Of a stretch of DNA of 64,000 bases, positions 39,325 through 49,940 are shown in pieces. Made by a program: the position numbers and the translations under genes. The stretch comes from Hofstenia miamia. Its lineage: Eukaryota > Xenacoelomorpha > Acoela > Hofsteniidae. The stretch spans positions 542,616 through 606,615 of the forward strand of contig CABFPE010000125.1 in the NCBI GenBank assembly GCA_900660155.1, written 5' to 3'. The notes below the pieces were generated by a model. It searched no databases, was not told where the DNA came from, and saw nothing but the letters and a program-made list of their open reading frames with translations. The stretch's first letter is position 1; each line of letters starts with the position of its first letter.

Positions 39325-40059
39325 ACTCTGTGCACTACATTTATTTCTTGCTGTTTTGTATAAGCGCTGCATATTTTGAGTAATTTCTACATCTAATTTA
39401 CAATATAATTTTTAATTTGACCCTAGCTTTGCGGCTGACCACTGGATTTTGCTGTACTGTTAGGGGCTGACTAATATATGTTATCAGTTTAACTTTTGAT
39501 CGAATTTTTGCAATGATATTGAGATATACATTTTTAGTCGTTTAAATCGATATTGAATTAAATCCTCAAAATCAAATTTTCCGTTTTCTCAAATTTAAAC
39601 ATTTAAGTTCTTTACATTATTGCATAATCAAATATGGCGTATTCAGCATTGAAATATTAATACAATTATAGAACAAAGTGAAATATATTTTGATAATTGA
39701 TTCCCCGCCCATGGTTATTTCGTTTGATTGGATCGGCGCAGTAATTCAATTTATTTAGTTTTTATTTAGCCTCATTGTTTAAATACTTTTTCGAAAGGTA
39801 GGACGGGTATATAATGAACAGAAATTATACAAATTATATTAACTATTAATTTGGATTACTGGCTTGAGATTGTGGGCCTAATGCGTTACTGCTGAATGGC
39901 GTTTTTCTTTAGATCTTCAAATTTCAAAGAAATTACTATTTTTTTTACTAGTTTTTAGCAATAATAATAATGAAAATCCAGTTGACAGTCATTTTAAATG
40001 AATGTTTATTTACCTTTAAAAACCCAGAAATTTTGAAATTTTTTAGGGTTCTGAAAGTT

Positions 40060-40850
40060 TTTGAAATGCTTACATCTCAAAAACTAATGAAGATATCCTT
40101 CGTGGCCTCGACCTCTGACTTTGCGCACCCACGCCTAAATGGGTTTGGAAAATCTATGTAAATGTAATGAAACAGTAAATTTCGTTGTTGCTTCCATGGG
40201 TTCGAAACCTTATAGAGATTTTAAAAATTCGGAATTTAAAAATATAATAGTCAAGCTTTTCGACTACTTCAACCACAGCAATATGCTTTAGTAGAAATTT
40301 CCATCATTACATTTAGGAATGTCCACCATTAGATATGTCAATCAAGCCTGGAAACGGGTAAACATTTCTTTACTCTAACCGACCCGGTCCAAACAAATTC
40401 GGAGCCGACATAACCCGGAGTAAAAAGTTTCTGACCCAATCCGACAGGGATTATAATAATAAAAAAGGTCTTTTTCTTTATTATTTTGTATTACATTTCA
40501 TATAATTATAACAAATGCAATTGAAATAAGATTAACCTTGGATCTGTTCATTTACACTAAAATATATGCGGTCAATTTTAATGAATGTACATTCTGAATC
40601 TTGAGTCTTAGCCCGACTCGCCGAAAAGGTTGGTTGATCTGACTCAGCTAATGGACGATTAATTGTTGACCCGACTCAAATCCGGGTAATTGTTGAGCCA
40701 ATCAGACCCGACCAACGAGTCGGCCAGTTTCTAGACCTAATTTCAATGGCTCACTGTTTCCAAATTTTTTAATAGGCTTGTAAATTTCTTTGAAAATGTG
40801 AAAAAACGGTTTGTCCTTTTAATACGACACTCGGCTATTTAAGCTTAAAC
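40060..40850 (+). repeat. Dispersed repeat R1, copy d, split by MITE C
   Basis: The two parts, 40060-40342 and 40740-40850, together match the uninterrupted copy at 50870-51250 in the same order. Matches include GTTGTTGCTTCCATGGGTTC / TTTGTTGCTTCCAAGGCTC, then CCTTATA, CAACCAC and CATTACAT, and finally the TTAATAGGCTTGTAAATTT core with AAAAAACGG and CCTTTTAA. MITE C lies exactly at the break. The repeat is therefore older than the MITE. R1 is non-coding and its class is unknown. Confidence 0.65.
40335..40747. mobile_element. hAT-like MITE C inserted in an R1 repeat
   Basis: The element occupies 40343-40739 (397 bp). The ends CAAGCCTGGAAAC and, on the other strand, TAGGTCTAGAAAC form imperfect inverted repeats. 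Flanking octamers ATGTCAAT (40335-40342) and ATTTCAAT (40740-40747) match at 7 of 8 positions. Subterminal words of the GACCCG/CCGACTCG type recur at both ends (CCGACCCGG, AACCCGG, GACCCGACTC, CAGACCCGACC). No transposase frame. Confidence 0.8.
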
Positions 40851-41468
40851 ACATTCTATAATAGCCTAAAACATTATATTACTGCGAAGATATTATATTA
40901 CATCATGTTAATTAGAAGTAATTAGCCCATGAACATATTAGTATGGTATTCAATTGCAATTTTAGCTAATCCATTTTATGCTTACAAATGAAGAAATGTA
41001 ATGAAAATGCATATGATAGTGGGCTCACATTAAATTTTTTTCACCTAAATGGATTCAAGTACTGTTTATGAAAAATATTGGAGTCTTTATAGTCATTCTT
41101 GCTATGACTTGTTTTTATGTCATTAGTAAAAGAACATGCTTAAAAATGAGTTTTTTGTCTAACCTAAATTAACAAGTTTCTGAATTAGTGATCAGAATGC
41201 AAGTATTTAGAGTTGTTGATTGGATCTTGTCAAAAATTTTGTTTTTCTGTTCATTGACAAAAAATGTTTAGGAGTACTAGATTCAACATAGGTTGGTTGA
41301 ATGTATTAATCAATATCAAATATAGATTTCAAATGTATGAATTCTATGATAGTCCATGGTAGGTTTTGATAATAGACACATCCCAGTTTTTGTTTTATAA
41401 GATGTCGGTTTTTCTGATTTCGATGTTTTAATCTATTCATATCTTTAAAATAGAAAGTTTGTGTTTAG

Positions 41469-41621
41469 AAGTCATTGGGTGATGAAAGCATGTCATTGCA
41501 GTTTCGGCACATCGCTAGTTACTTATTGTGGCATTGTATCAAGCATGAAAATGTTACTGATCTCACCCATCAAGTGATCATGGCCATTGGTTTTTTCGCA
41601 TGCAACAATTATGATAATCAG
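41469..41621 (+). CDS. SCAPER: SCAPER, internal coding exon
   Basis: Acceptor TTTGTGTTTAG and donor CAG|GTTAGC enclose 153 bp, 51 codons, phase 0 at both ends. The frame gives KSLGDESMSLQFRHIASYLL, then WHCIKHENVTDLTHQVIMAI and GFFACNNYDNQ. This is the most conserved C-terminal block of SCAPER; vertebrate proteins read very similarly (SLAFRHIASYLLWYC ... EVI..VGYF..N.PDNQ). The open frame continues past the donor for a few codons, but the conserved sequence stops exactly at GT, which supports the boundary. The next exon resumes the family alignment with LVVQAGRSP. Confidence 0.95.
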
Positions 41622-41701
41622 GTTAGCCGTGAAGTATCATTTCACCTCAGTGGTTTATTTTTTGAAATTTAATTTTGCACTTAAGCCCTATTATAAAAGT
41701 T

Positions 41702-42050
41702 TATCCTTGTCAACGAGCCGAGCCGAGCTTGAGCACAGTATTTGATATACAACGAGCCCAAAACGAGCCTATTTTAGGCAAAGCAAGTTTATTGTTCTGC
41801 TTGTTAATTTGATTATGGAGATTTTTTTTATTTTTTGCAGTCATTATGCCTTTCCTATAATCTTATTTAAGAAATGTTTATTAAATAATAGGAAGAGCTA
41901 TGTAAAAAATTCTTTGAACACTATTTTTTAAAAAATACCGAGCTAAAACGAGTCTCATTCAAAGATTTTATGCAGCGAGCCGAGCCGAACTTACACAAAA
42001 TTTAAACGAGCCGAGCCGAGCTTGGAAATGTCGCCTCGTTGATAAGTCTG
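41702..42050. mobile_element. hAT-like MITE D (CGAGCC word)
   Basis: The right end, read on the other strand, is CAGACTTATCAACGAG; the left end is TATCCTTGTCAACGAG, so 11 of 16 bases match (10 of the inner 11). The word CGAGCC recurs in direct orientation at both ends (ACGAGCCGAGCCGAGCTTG left; GCGAGCCGAGCCGAAC and ACGAGCCGAGCCGAGCTTG right). The two ends share a 19-bp direct copy as well as the short inverted tips. The target duplication is degraded (AGTTTA near both tips). Confidence 0.7.
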
Positions 42051-43239
42051 AGTTTAGGCAAACCTTAACATCATCATTATCAACAGTGTTTAAACAAATT
42101 TTCCACTCTATTTTTTGAATAATCAGTAAGAACGATCTTCTCTGTTTTTTTCTCTAGAAACATCATATGAAACTAAAATCATCCTTTTTCATTGAAATTA
42201 CTGTAAATGCCTGTCAATTAAATACGTTCCTGAAATTAATGTAATCATTTGTTTCTTTGTTGTAATTTGATAAACTTCCAATTTTCACTAATCTAATCAA
42301 ATGATTTACATAAGCATTCATTGAGAAATCAGTGAAATTCTCATCTATTATTCCACACTTGACTGCCTGAAAAAGCCAAAGAAAATCACTCCTACACGGT
42401 TTACTGACATTAAAGTGCCAACTGTGTTTCATATTTTAGACTTTAACTATATCGAGCGCATTGATCGTGTACACAAAGTGTCCAGTCATAAAATATATTT
42501 TGTGCTAATGATAAATTTCCATTCTCTTGTTTTTGAGAATTTTGGGAAATACTGTCGTTACCGCGTTTTATGTATATAATATTAAATTAAGTGCAAAGGA
42601 ATTAATTTGATATACTTCCACTGTGTACGCAATTGAACTACATGGTAAACATTGACCAATTCTCTAAGGTCTTCAAACTTTATTCAATTGCTAGCCACCC
42701 CAATTCACAGCGCTTAAACAATCATAGGGAGAAGCCAGTTGTTTGCCCCGCAAATATATTCATTCGCCTTTGTAAATACGCCTGTCAAAATTAAAATTTC
42801 CACACACTGTTTTCTTAATTTCTACACTATATCTAAGAGTATTTTGTATTCAGACGGATTTCCTATTGACTTTATTTGATTATGTAAAAATTTTTAGGTA
42901 TCGTACTCATTACTTAAGTAAAATCGCGAGTTAACCTATTATTACTTATTTCCATTACTGAAAAACCATCTCATTTATTTTTGTTTGTTGAGTGTTAATA
43001 AGGTTTTTTATAAAGTTTTAAAGCATTTAATTCAAGTGGTTTATCAAATTGAGTTTATGAGATGTTATGACGAGGCATGGATCCTCTTTAGTCCAATGCG
43101 AAGTGTAATGCTTTCGGATGTGTTGTTCTTTTGAAATGAAGGATTGCGTTATTCAAAAAACAGACTAAATGGCTATTAGTTTTAGGTACAGTGGATATTT
43201 CTATTCTGTTTTTCCACCGTTCATTAATTATGCACAATG

Positions 43240-43740
43240 TCTTTTTTGACTACGGGCGTGGATTAGCGCCAATCCTATTCCACTTCCCCCCGTTTAAATT
43301 TTGCTAAAGAAGACTTATCCGGGACAGAAGACATGCCGTTGTTCATATTGAATTGAAGATTTCGCTTCGTGGCTTGTTTAGGTCGTGGAATTAACATTTC
43401 TTTGAGCCAATTGACTATTTCTTCGATTTAATTTAGTAAAAAGTAGAGACTCTTAAAAGCTTTTAGTTGTATTAATTTTCGTCTGCCTGCGTTCTTTCCT
43501 ATTCGCCATTGAACTTTTCGATATAAGTTTTATTTAATTTCCTGCCCCGTTGTGCATCACTACGCGCTTTTGTGATCACGTTTTGCATCCAACCACCGTC
43601 CAATGGGCCATCATCTTTTCTCAGTTCACTGACATAATATTTAATTTAAAATCAAAAATTCTAGTTGACATTTTCATTCTGAAATGCTAATTATTCACAA
43701 GCATGCATTTTAATTAGGTTTTAATTAAATTATTGGTAAA
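43240..43740. promoter_or_regulatory. G+C-richer, motif-dense island (candidate enhancer)
   Basis: Words include GGATTAG (43260, Otx type), ATGCTAATTATT (43684, POU/homeodomain type), TTTTAATTAGG, GTGATCACG and TTGACATTTTC. There is no open frame and no repeat kinship. It lies in the intron between two SCAPER exons. Regulatory role is inferred from composition and context. Confidence 0.27.
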
Positions 43741-43934
43741 TAAACCTTTACACATTAAATCTCAACTTTAATCAAATACTTCCTTTGGAATCTATTCTGC
43801 TTTTCATGTTATGTATGCCAAAGAGACTTGGCTTTCTTTGTGACAAATTACAAAAAGTGATGCATTGCGAAGTCTTCGTCAACATTATTTAGCCATTTTA
43901 AACATAATTTATGAAACGACAAACTGAAAAAAAA

Positions 43935-43984
43935 TCTTCAAATATTTAAAATGAATTTTTCTTCAAATATTTAAAATGAATTTT
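43935..43984. repeat. Perfect 25-bp tandem duplication
   Basis: A unit beginning TCTTCAAATATTTAAAATGA is present twice head to tail (43935-43959 and 43960-43984). Confidence 0.95.
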
Positions 43985-44470
43985 TCACCGATCAAAAAAT
44001 TAGCCTCCACAGCACCACATATGACCATCATCTTTTTAATAAATTATGAAATTATGAATAAAAGTGAATCTCTTATTCTTTATGAACTATACGAAGGATA
44101 CATAGAATTCTTAGAATTTCAACTTTGGCTTTCACTCCTAACTGGAATGTAAAAGTTCTAAACGTTAAGCAAAACTTTAAAATGAAAGAAATGGGTGTCA
44201 GCCTTCATGTGAGAAGTCCTAAACGCGCCACTGGATGTACTGTTTATGCGGTATTTGAGTGTAAAATAAAATACTTGAACGAATGTACAGGTATTCTAAG
44301 CAATTTTCAATTTAGCTGTTAGATTGTCTTCCATAATGCTGGTAAAAATCATTTAATCATTTAATTAAACAGGATTTCTTGAAATTTATCTATTTCATCA
44401 TTCAAAATTGGGGTTTATTGCACATATTGTAAAAATGTCCATTTCATGATATATTTTTTAAAATTATTTT

Positions 44471-44640
44471 TAATTAAAATCATGTTACTTTAACTTTAAA
44501 CTTCCTAACATTTTACAAGGTCAAACTGTTTTCCACATTTTCAAAAATTGTTTTCTTTTTTTAATTAAAATCATGTTACTTTAACTTTAAACTTCCTAAC
44601 ATTTTACAAGGTCAAACTGTTTTCCACATTTTCAAAAAAT
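44471..44640. repeat. 91-bp tandem duplication
   Basis: The sequence from TAATTAAAATCATGTTACTT to CCACATTTTCAAAAA at 44471 recurs at 44562 with near-perfect identity. The second copy then runs on into the R1 core, so the duplication arose at the edge of the R1 copy after it inserted. Confidence 0.95.
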
Positions 44641-44990
44641 TTTCTCGAAGCCTATTATGAAAAATAGAAATTATGAGATGTAGACACATCTATTGGTAGA
44701 CAGACTTAAAATTACTGTTGAAAATGTTTATCGCCTAAAGTACTTGAAACGATTTTGAGTATCAATTTTTTTTAAAAATTTAAATTCTCTCCATTCCTAA
44801 TGTTCAGGTAATCCCGAGGTCGAAATCCCATGACAACAAACCTCAACTGTTTCTAACTATGTAGATAGATCACACAGACTCATTCAGGCGTGCAGTTGCC
44901 AATTCAAAGGTCGCAGCTCCTAAAATGATACAAGAGACACTTTTCTCTCACTTTATTGTGTGATACTCTCAGATTTTTGAGATCCTTTTT
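44515..44990 (-). repeat. Dispersed repeat R1, copy e
   Basis: The reverse-complemented core (CCACATTTTCAAAAAATTTT then CTCGAAGCCTATTATG) is followed by AAATTTAAATTCTCTCCATT, also near 13078 and 49728. Then come AGGTCGAAATCCCATGACAA and CAAAGGTCGCAGC, matching the family order of the other copies. Confidence 0.6.
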
Positions 44991-45756
44991 ATAAACGTTA
45001 TAAACGTTTACAAATTTTTAATGCAGTTTAATAAAATTAGTATGTTTGTTTTCATTAGCATTATTTCGGAATATTTTCTTTGGTTACTTTGCGTTTTTCC
45101 AGATTAGAAGTACACAATTTTGCTACCTTACCTTTCTAAATATGTATATGACCAGACTATTTAAAAGGGTTCACACTAATTCAGCTTACCTGGAACGTTT
45201 TTTTTATCTTGAAGAGTGAATCTAACTTGTCCATAGTTAGCTTACTATTGAAATTTACAACATTTTTATTTATTGGTGTATATTTTCATAAAAATATTTC
45301 AATGAAAAAATTTTCGCTATAAAATAGTACACATCCTTAACAATTAATTTTTCAATTTGATTATTAATTATTAAATGATTCTTTTCTTAAAAAATAATAT
45401 ATTTATTATATAAAAAATCTAATTTTGTAAAACTGTAAATATTTCTATCAAGAGGTGTAGTATTGGAATATAGAAAATTTGTGTTTTGAGGATAAATACA
45501 CTTTTTGTGTTTATGTATTTATGAAGTGTAGAAAATTAAGTTTACCATAAGTTTATTACATGATTTTTTCATTGTTTTCTTTGGACAATTTTAATTGAGG
45601 AAATGTGGAATTCCTTATTCAGTTTTACCATGAATAGATTTAAGAAAAAATATTTTAATAGATCTGTTGAATGATTTTGTTCGATTAGGCTTAGATTAAG
45701 TTATCTTTAAATTTGTTATAATTTTAAAGACATCGGTGTAGTTAATATTTGTTTAG

Positions 45757-45948
45757 TTAGTCGTACAGGCTGGTAGATCACCCACTCTACTACAACAGAT
45801 GTGTTCGCTTCCGTTTGATTACTTCTCTGATCCATTGAAAATCGAGATCCTCTTCCCCACACTCATATCATGCTGCTATCAGAATCAGGCCAACAAAGAA
45901 ATTCTTGAACAGGAAGTCACATCTGTCCTTCTCTCGACATATCTCAAG
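45757..45948 (+). CDS. SCAPER: SCAPER, internal coding exon
   Basis: Acceptor ATTTGTTTAG and donor AAG|GTGCTT enclose 192 bp, 64 codons, phase 0 at both ends. The frame reads LVVQAGRSPTLLQQMCSLPF, DYFSDPLKIEILFPTLISCC, YQNQANKEILEQEVTSVLLS, TYLK. Vertebrate SCAPER has the same order (Q.GR.PTVLQ.LC.LPF.YFSDP, LFPTLIAACYNN..NK..L.QEM..VLLATF). The start is set by the LVVQ match: a later AG at 45767-45768 (GTACAG|GCT) would drop these four conserved residues. Confidence 0.95.
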
Positions 45949-47401
45949 GTGCTTATCTTCTACTGGAAAACAAACATGTTATCCATTCATATGGAAATTT
46001 CAATAATAAAATATATCACCATCCTTCGTTTAATTGGTGAATGTAAGGATAGGCTTATAGCGGAAATCGCATTTTATGCTTACATTTTCTTTATCTATTT
46101 GAAATTTACTTGACTTAAGATAGAAAGTCATTTCTTCCTTGAATTTCAGCGAATTATTTATTAGTATTAATTTTTCGAGCATCATATTGTAAAGATAATT
46201 ATTCTATTTTCTTCTTTCTATTTCTAGAAAATACTATAGAAATATTGGTCTTAGATGTTCTTGAGCATTTGTTATGTATTTTAAATGTTAAAATGTCATT
46301 TGAATAAATGAATCTTGCTGAAATCTTAATATTAAAATGGATGGCAACGTTTTATACCACTCGCACAGTTCATTCTCATGGCATTTTCTGAAAAATTGTC
46401 CTCTCATTTGCTGATATTGGGAGTGACCATGGAGTCCATTAAATACATTTTTGCTTCAATAAACTATCATTAAATCTTTAATTTTTGCGCGAGGAGTTTT
46501 TAACCATATTAGGAGACGCAATGCACGTCGAACCTCCTGATCATTGTAAAATTTATAAACTATAGAAAATCTATTTGTAAGTCAAATCACGATTCTATAT
46601 TTGTATAAAATTGAATATTTTATTCGTGCATCCCATGACTTTATGTTTTTGAGGTCTAAAAAAGAATGACTGGTACATCAAAAGTGGGATCCAAATGTAC
46701 ATTATATTAATTTCCTTTTGCAAAGTTTCTGTAATATTGAAAAACTTTACAATGCGAGCAGTTTAGACGACCTGTCTCCCATGGCCATGCAAACAAATAC
46801 CACTCCAAATGAGTTTTGTCAACAGCGTTTTTAAAAAATTATATTAGCTGTCATTCTTCAATTATTACAACATTTAACAAACACTTTTTAATTTGTGCTT
46901 TGTACTTTTGCTTAAAGACAATATTTTATAGAAATATACAATTAACTCGTTAATTTACTCAATATTTGAAATTAATAATTGTTTATTGAAATAATTGCTT
47001 TTCGTGAAAGCATTGAGTTGATCAATAATCACCTTTTTACACATTTTTTTATGCAGATTTAAAGTTCTTTGAGCCTTTTCCTGAATTCATTTTTAGCCGA
47101 GGTATACATTATAACAAGTCAGGACAAGCCCTAAAATTAACTTTTATGTGAACGTTTAATAATGATTCTTTCTTGCGCCAACTATCAGTGAAAATTGGAA
47201 CTGCATTCATACTAAAATCTAATCGCGTTATTATAAGCCTCTGATAATATGGAATACGAAATTAAATAGGACTGTACCATGAATTTTGTTCATCTCCTCA
47301 AAAAGCCTCAAATTCATTGCAATTGTTTTGCAATTTGCCATTTTTTGCCTCATGCCTGTTTTTCCTTCATGAACTAATTTTAGCTCCAATTCAAGTAATT
47401 T

Positions 47402-47416
47402 CATTGAAATGCAAAT
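47402..47416 (+). promoter_or_regulatory. SOX-POU composite-like motif 1
   Basis: CATTGAAATGCAAAT joins a SOX-type half (CATTGA) to an octamer half (ATGCAAAT) with the spacing of the known SOX-POU composite element (CATTGTNATGCAAAT). A site this long can occur by chance in A+T-rich DNA, but its twin lies 431 bp away. Confidence 0.35.
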
Positions 47417-47759
47417 TGAGAGCGGATTCCATCTACACTTAATATTTTTTATTTTGTACTGAAATTGTGTTGTTCCTTAGGGGTCTTTGAAAACCTGAAA
47501 ATTATTCGTTGTCCTGCTCCTTGTAAAAATCTAAAATATACCTAATTTTCTTAATATTTTTTTCTTTTAGTTTCTAGTTAATATAATTTTAGACAAAAGA
47601 GGGCAAGGGTAATCATGGGATTACTTTTCGGGTTATTTACTAGTAATTGGTTTATCATTACTCTTGATTTTAAGTTGATTTTTGTTAAATGCTAAAGTTT
47701 ATCTACATCCAGAGTTTCTTGAAATTGACTGCTATAGTTCAGTATGTTAATTTATTTAC

Positions 47760-48010
47760 GTTTATCGCGAATTGGACGTATTTGTCATCGCCGATGGGTA
47801 GTTGTCGACGCAAATATTTTCTTTGCCTTGTCCATTGAAATGCAAACAAACTAGGCATTATTGTTAGTGACATACAGAGACCTATTCTGTCAGTAAGGAT
47901 GTTGTACTCCGCTAGTTTCTTTTCAACCGCGCTAATTTCTTAAACATCTCCACCTAATCTAATTAGCAGTGTGTTTTATTCATGCTTAGTCTAATACCCT
48001 GCTTCTTCAG
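47760..48010. promoter_or_regulatory. Candidate regulatory block with SOX-POU motif 2
   Basis: CCATTGAAATGCAAAC at 47832-47847 repeats the 14-mer of the site at 47402. Nearby are TATTGTTAGTGAC (SOX-like), CATCGCCGATGGG and CTAATCTAATTAGC (homeodomain cores). No open frame is present. The block is more balanced in base composition than the intron around it. Confidence 0.33.
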
Positions 48011-48928
48011 AGCGCACTCAATTTACATCTAATCTCATATTCAAATTTATTTTTAATACTCACTGCTTTCCCACAAAATTTGTCTATGAATTCAATTTCC
48101 ATTCCATTGCAAGATCTCACTTTACTACCTACGTTGCCACATTAGTAACAATCGTTTAAAGTTGGCTACCATACCACTTAATTATAATCAAATTTTTCAT
48201 TGCTTATAGTTTCCTTTATATGTTTTCTTGTACAAATATGGTAGAAATAAATAGGTTAAGATTGTTCAACCCTCTTATCACCGTGTATCAGTTAATTCTG
48301 AAAATTTTTTCTTTATTATACAGTAGGCATTCATGTTAAGGAAATTCACTTAAGTGTGAGTAACCGGATGTAGTACACTTGCAGCACTGCATAGTAATGC
48401 AAATAAATTAGGATTCTAATATTCTTAATCTTTTATTCAAATGAAAATAAAAATGCGGGAAAGAATTTTAAAAATTGCTAATTTAATTACAGATGCTCAT
48501 TTATTTTAATGCATGTAATTTATGGAAGAGCTGTTCACGAAGGCATTGGATTTTAAGTTGTTGTGCAAAGAGGTTTTACTAAAATTATTCAAAGATTATT
48601 GTAGCCTCCAACTGAATATCGAACATGGTGGAATGTCCCCCCCGTCAAGTTTCCAAATTTGATTTTGACTGAATAAATCAAAAAAATTTTCGTAAAAAAT
48701 TGAAAAATTTAAAATCTAGCATCGTGAAATGCATTTTAGGGTCTTTTTTCTCAATATTTTCAAAAATTTTCATATCTAAATTTTGATTGTTGTTCTAGAA
48801 TAGATGGTTTTGTATGTTATATCTACAAGAAAGGTGTATTTTCAGCGTTTCAGTATTTGGTTTTTATGTGATTAGTGATCAATAAATTGTGCATTCATAT
48901 TTCGATTTCTTTAATGGTAGTTATTTAG

Positions 48929-48971
48929 GAACAAATTGCCAAGTACGATGACGAGTCACAAAAATTGCAAA
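48929..48971 (+). CDS. SCAPER: SCAPER, 43-bp microexon
   Basis: Acceptor GTTATTTAG and consensus donor A|GTGAGT enclose 14 codons plus one base: EQIAKYDDESQKLQ. It starts in phase 0, as required after the exon ending at 45948. It ends in phase 1, exactly as required by the terminal exon at 60684, where the shared codon becomes ACT (Thr). The segment corresponds to the weakly conserved linker between the VLLATF block and the terminal RFP block of SCAPER, so the sequence itself is weak support and the phase fit is the main argument. An open frame starting within it at 48936 in another phase is a shadow. Confidence 0.75.
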
Positions 48972-49020
48972 GTGAGTATATTTTACTACAATATTCTTAT
49001 TAATAAATTTGATTTCATGA

Positions 49021-49292
49021 TAGTGATATGCGGGTACGGATATTACCCGCGCGTACCCGGTTTAACCTGTCCAAACCCACGAGAACTTGCGGGTGCGCAT
49101 AAAATGTTGCAGAAATTAATATATAATGAGTGTGAATTATGTTTGAAAAATTGTGAAAATTTTGTATTGCTTAATTGCAGCAAAGAAAATTTTATTCGCG
49201 GGTGGGCAGTACAAGTAAAAAATTTCGGGTACGAGTAGTAGTATTTTTGTCAGCGAGTGCGGCATTAAAAAGGCCCTACCCGCACATCACGA
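49021..49292. mobile_element. hAT-like MITE E (CGGGTA word)
   Basis: The left end TAGTGATATGCGGGTACGG mirrors the right end, CGTGATGTGCGGGTAGGG on the other strand, close to a CAGTGATG hAT-type tip. CGGGTA/TACCCG words recur near both ends (TTACCCGCGCGTACCCGG, TTGCGGGTGCGC, TTCGCGGGTGGGC, TTCGGGTACGAG). No clean target duplication is visible. It lies 50 bp downstream of the donor of the SCAPER microexon. Confidence 0.65.
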
Positions 49293-49689
49293 GGAAATAG
49301 ATTATCTTGTCTGACTTAAACTGCTATTACGGACATGATTCGTTTCGGCCCAAATCACAAATTTATTTTGTTTATAAGTTGTATAACATATTCCAGTGCC
49401 TGTGTGTGTTAATAATCCTATTGAATTCAATATTTGAATTTTTTTGTTGATTTTTAAATAAAACTTTGATATCAATAGTGTTTTTTTCAATGGTTCTCGA
49501 GGAATGCTCCTAGTTCTAGTGTTAACCCCACACTTCAGTTTGTACATCTAAAGGCACAGACGTTTTGTCCATATTTACAAACAATATTTTCCAGTTTTTG
49601 ACGCATCTATGAATGAGTGTGTTTCTCTGTTGTGTTGAAAATTGTTAATAAAAATATTACCGTGCTTTAAGTACATGAAGAAATTAATT

Positions 49690-49940
49690 TTTTTTAAATA
49701 TCAAATTCGATTTTCGCCAAAACATTTAAATTCTTCCCATTCCCAGTGTTTAGATAATTAAGCGGTCTAAAACCTATGGCTGAAAAACTAACCTCAAATA
49801 CTTTGTTTTCTGTCAATAGACCACCCACGTCTCGTCCAGGAGAGCCGTTCGTAAAGTCAGAAGTCGTTGTGCCTAGACGGGTCAGGGCAAGCGCGCGAAT
49901 TAAAGATGAAAAAGAATGAGGAGAAAATTCTCCATTCAAT
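49690..49940 (-). repeat. Dispersed repeat R1, copy f
   Basis: AAATTTAAATTCTTCCCATT at 49728 and CGTAAAGTCAGAAGTCG at about 49852 match copies e and b in the same order and orientation. The 81-codon - strand frame across it is a product of the repeat, not a gene. Confidence 0.55.

Larger units (their letters stand above)
14841..41468 (+). other. SCAPER: 26.6-kb SCAPER intron
   Basis: The intron is bounded by CAG|GTACTC and TTTGTGTTTAG|AAG and splits the gene in phase 0. It holds two exon-like frames not belonging to SCAPER (21404 and 24182), several (AT)n arrays, three perfect 18-bp tandem duplications near 20500, R1 copies, hAT-like MITEs in its last 5 kb, and G+C-rich motif-dense islands (17700-17910, 28340-28830, 37560-37770). 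Large SCAPER introns are known from other animals to carry enhancers acting on the adjacent Islet gene. Whether these islands do so here is inference. Stretches not listed separately look like plain A+T-rich intron. Confidence 0.85.
41622..45756 (+). other. SCAPER: SCAPER intron (4.1 kb)
   Basis: This phase-0 intron contains MITE D near its 5' end, a G+C-richer island at 43240-43740, a 25-bp tandem duplication and an R1 copy carrying a 91-bp tandem duplication. Its last 700 bp are very A+T-rich with nothing else recognised. Confidence 0.9.
45949..48928 (+). other. SCAPER: SCAPER intron (3.0 kb)
   Basis: This phase-0 intron is free of the MITEs and R1/R2 copies seen elsewhere. It contains two copies of the 14-mer CATTGAAATGCAAA (47402 and 47833) and a less A+T-rich stretch around 47760-48010. 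Confidence 0.85.

Noticed and set aside
48936-49238. 100-codon + strand frame
   Set aside because: It starts in the wrong phase inside the SCAPER microexon, crosses its donor and runs through MITE E.
49694-49939. 81-codon - strand frame
   Set aside because: It lies within repeat R1 copy f, and no protein family is recognised.
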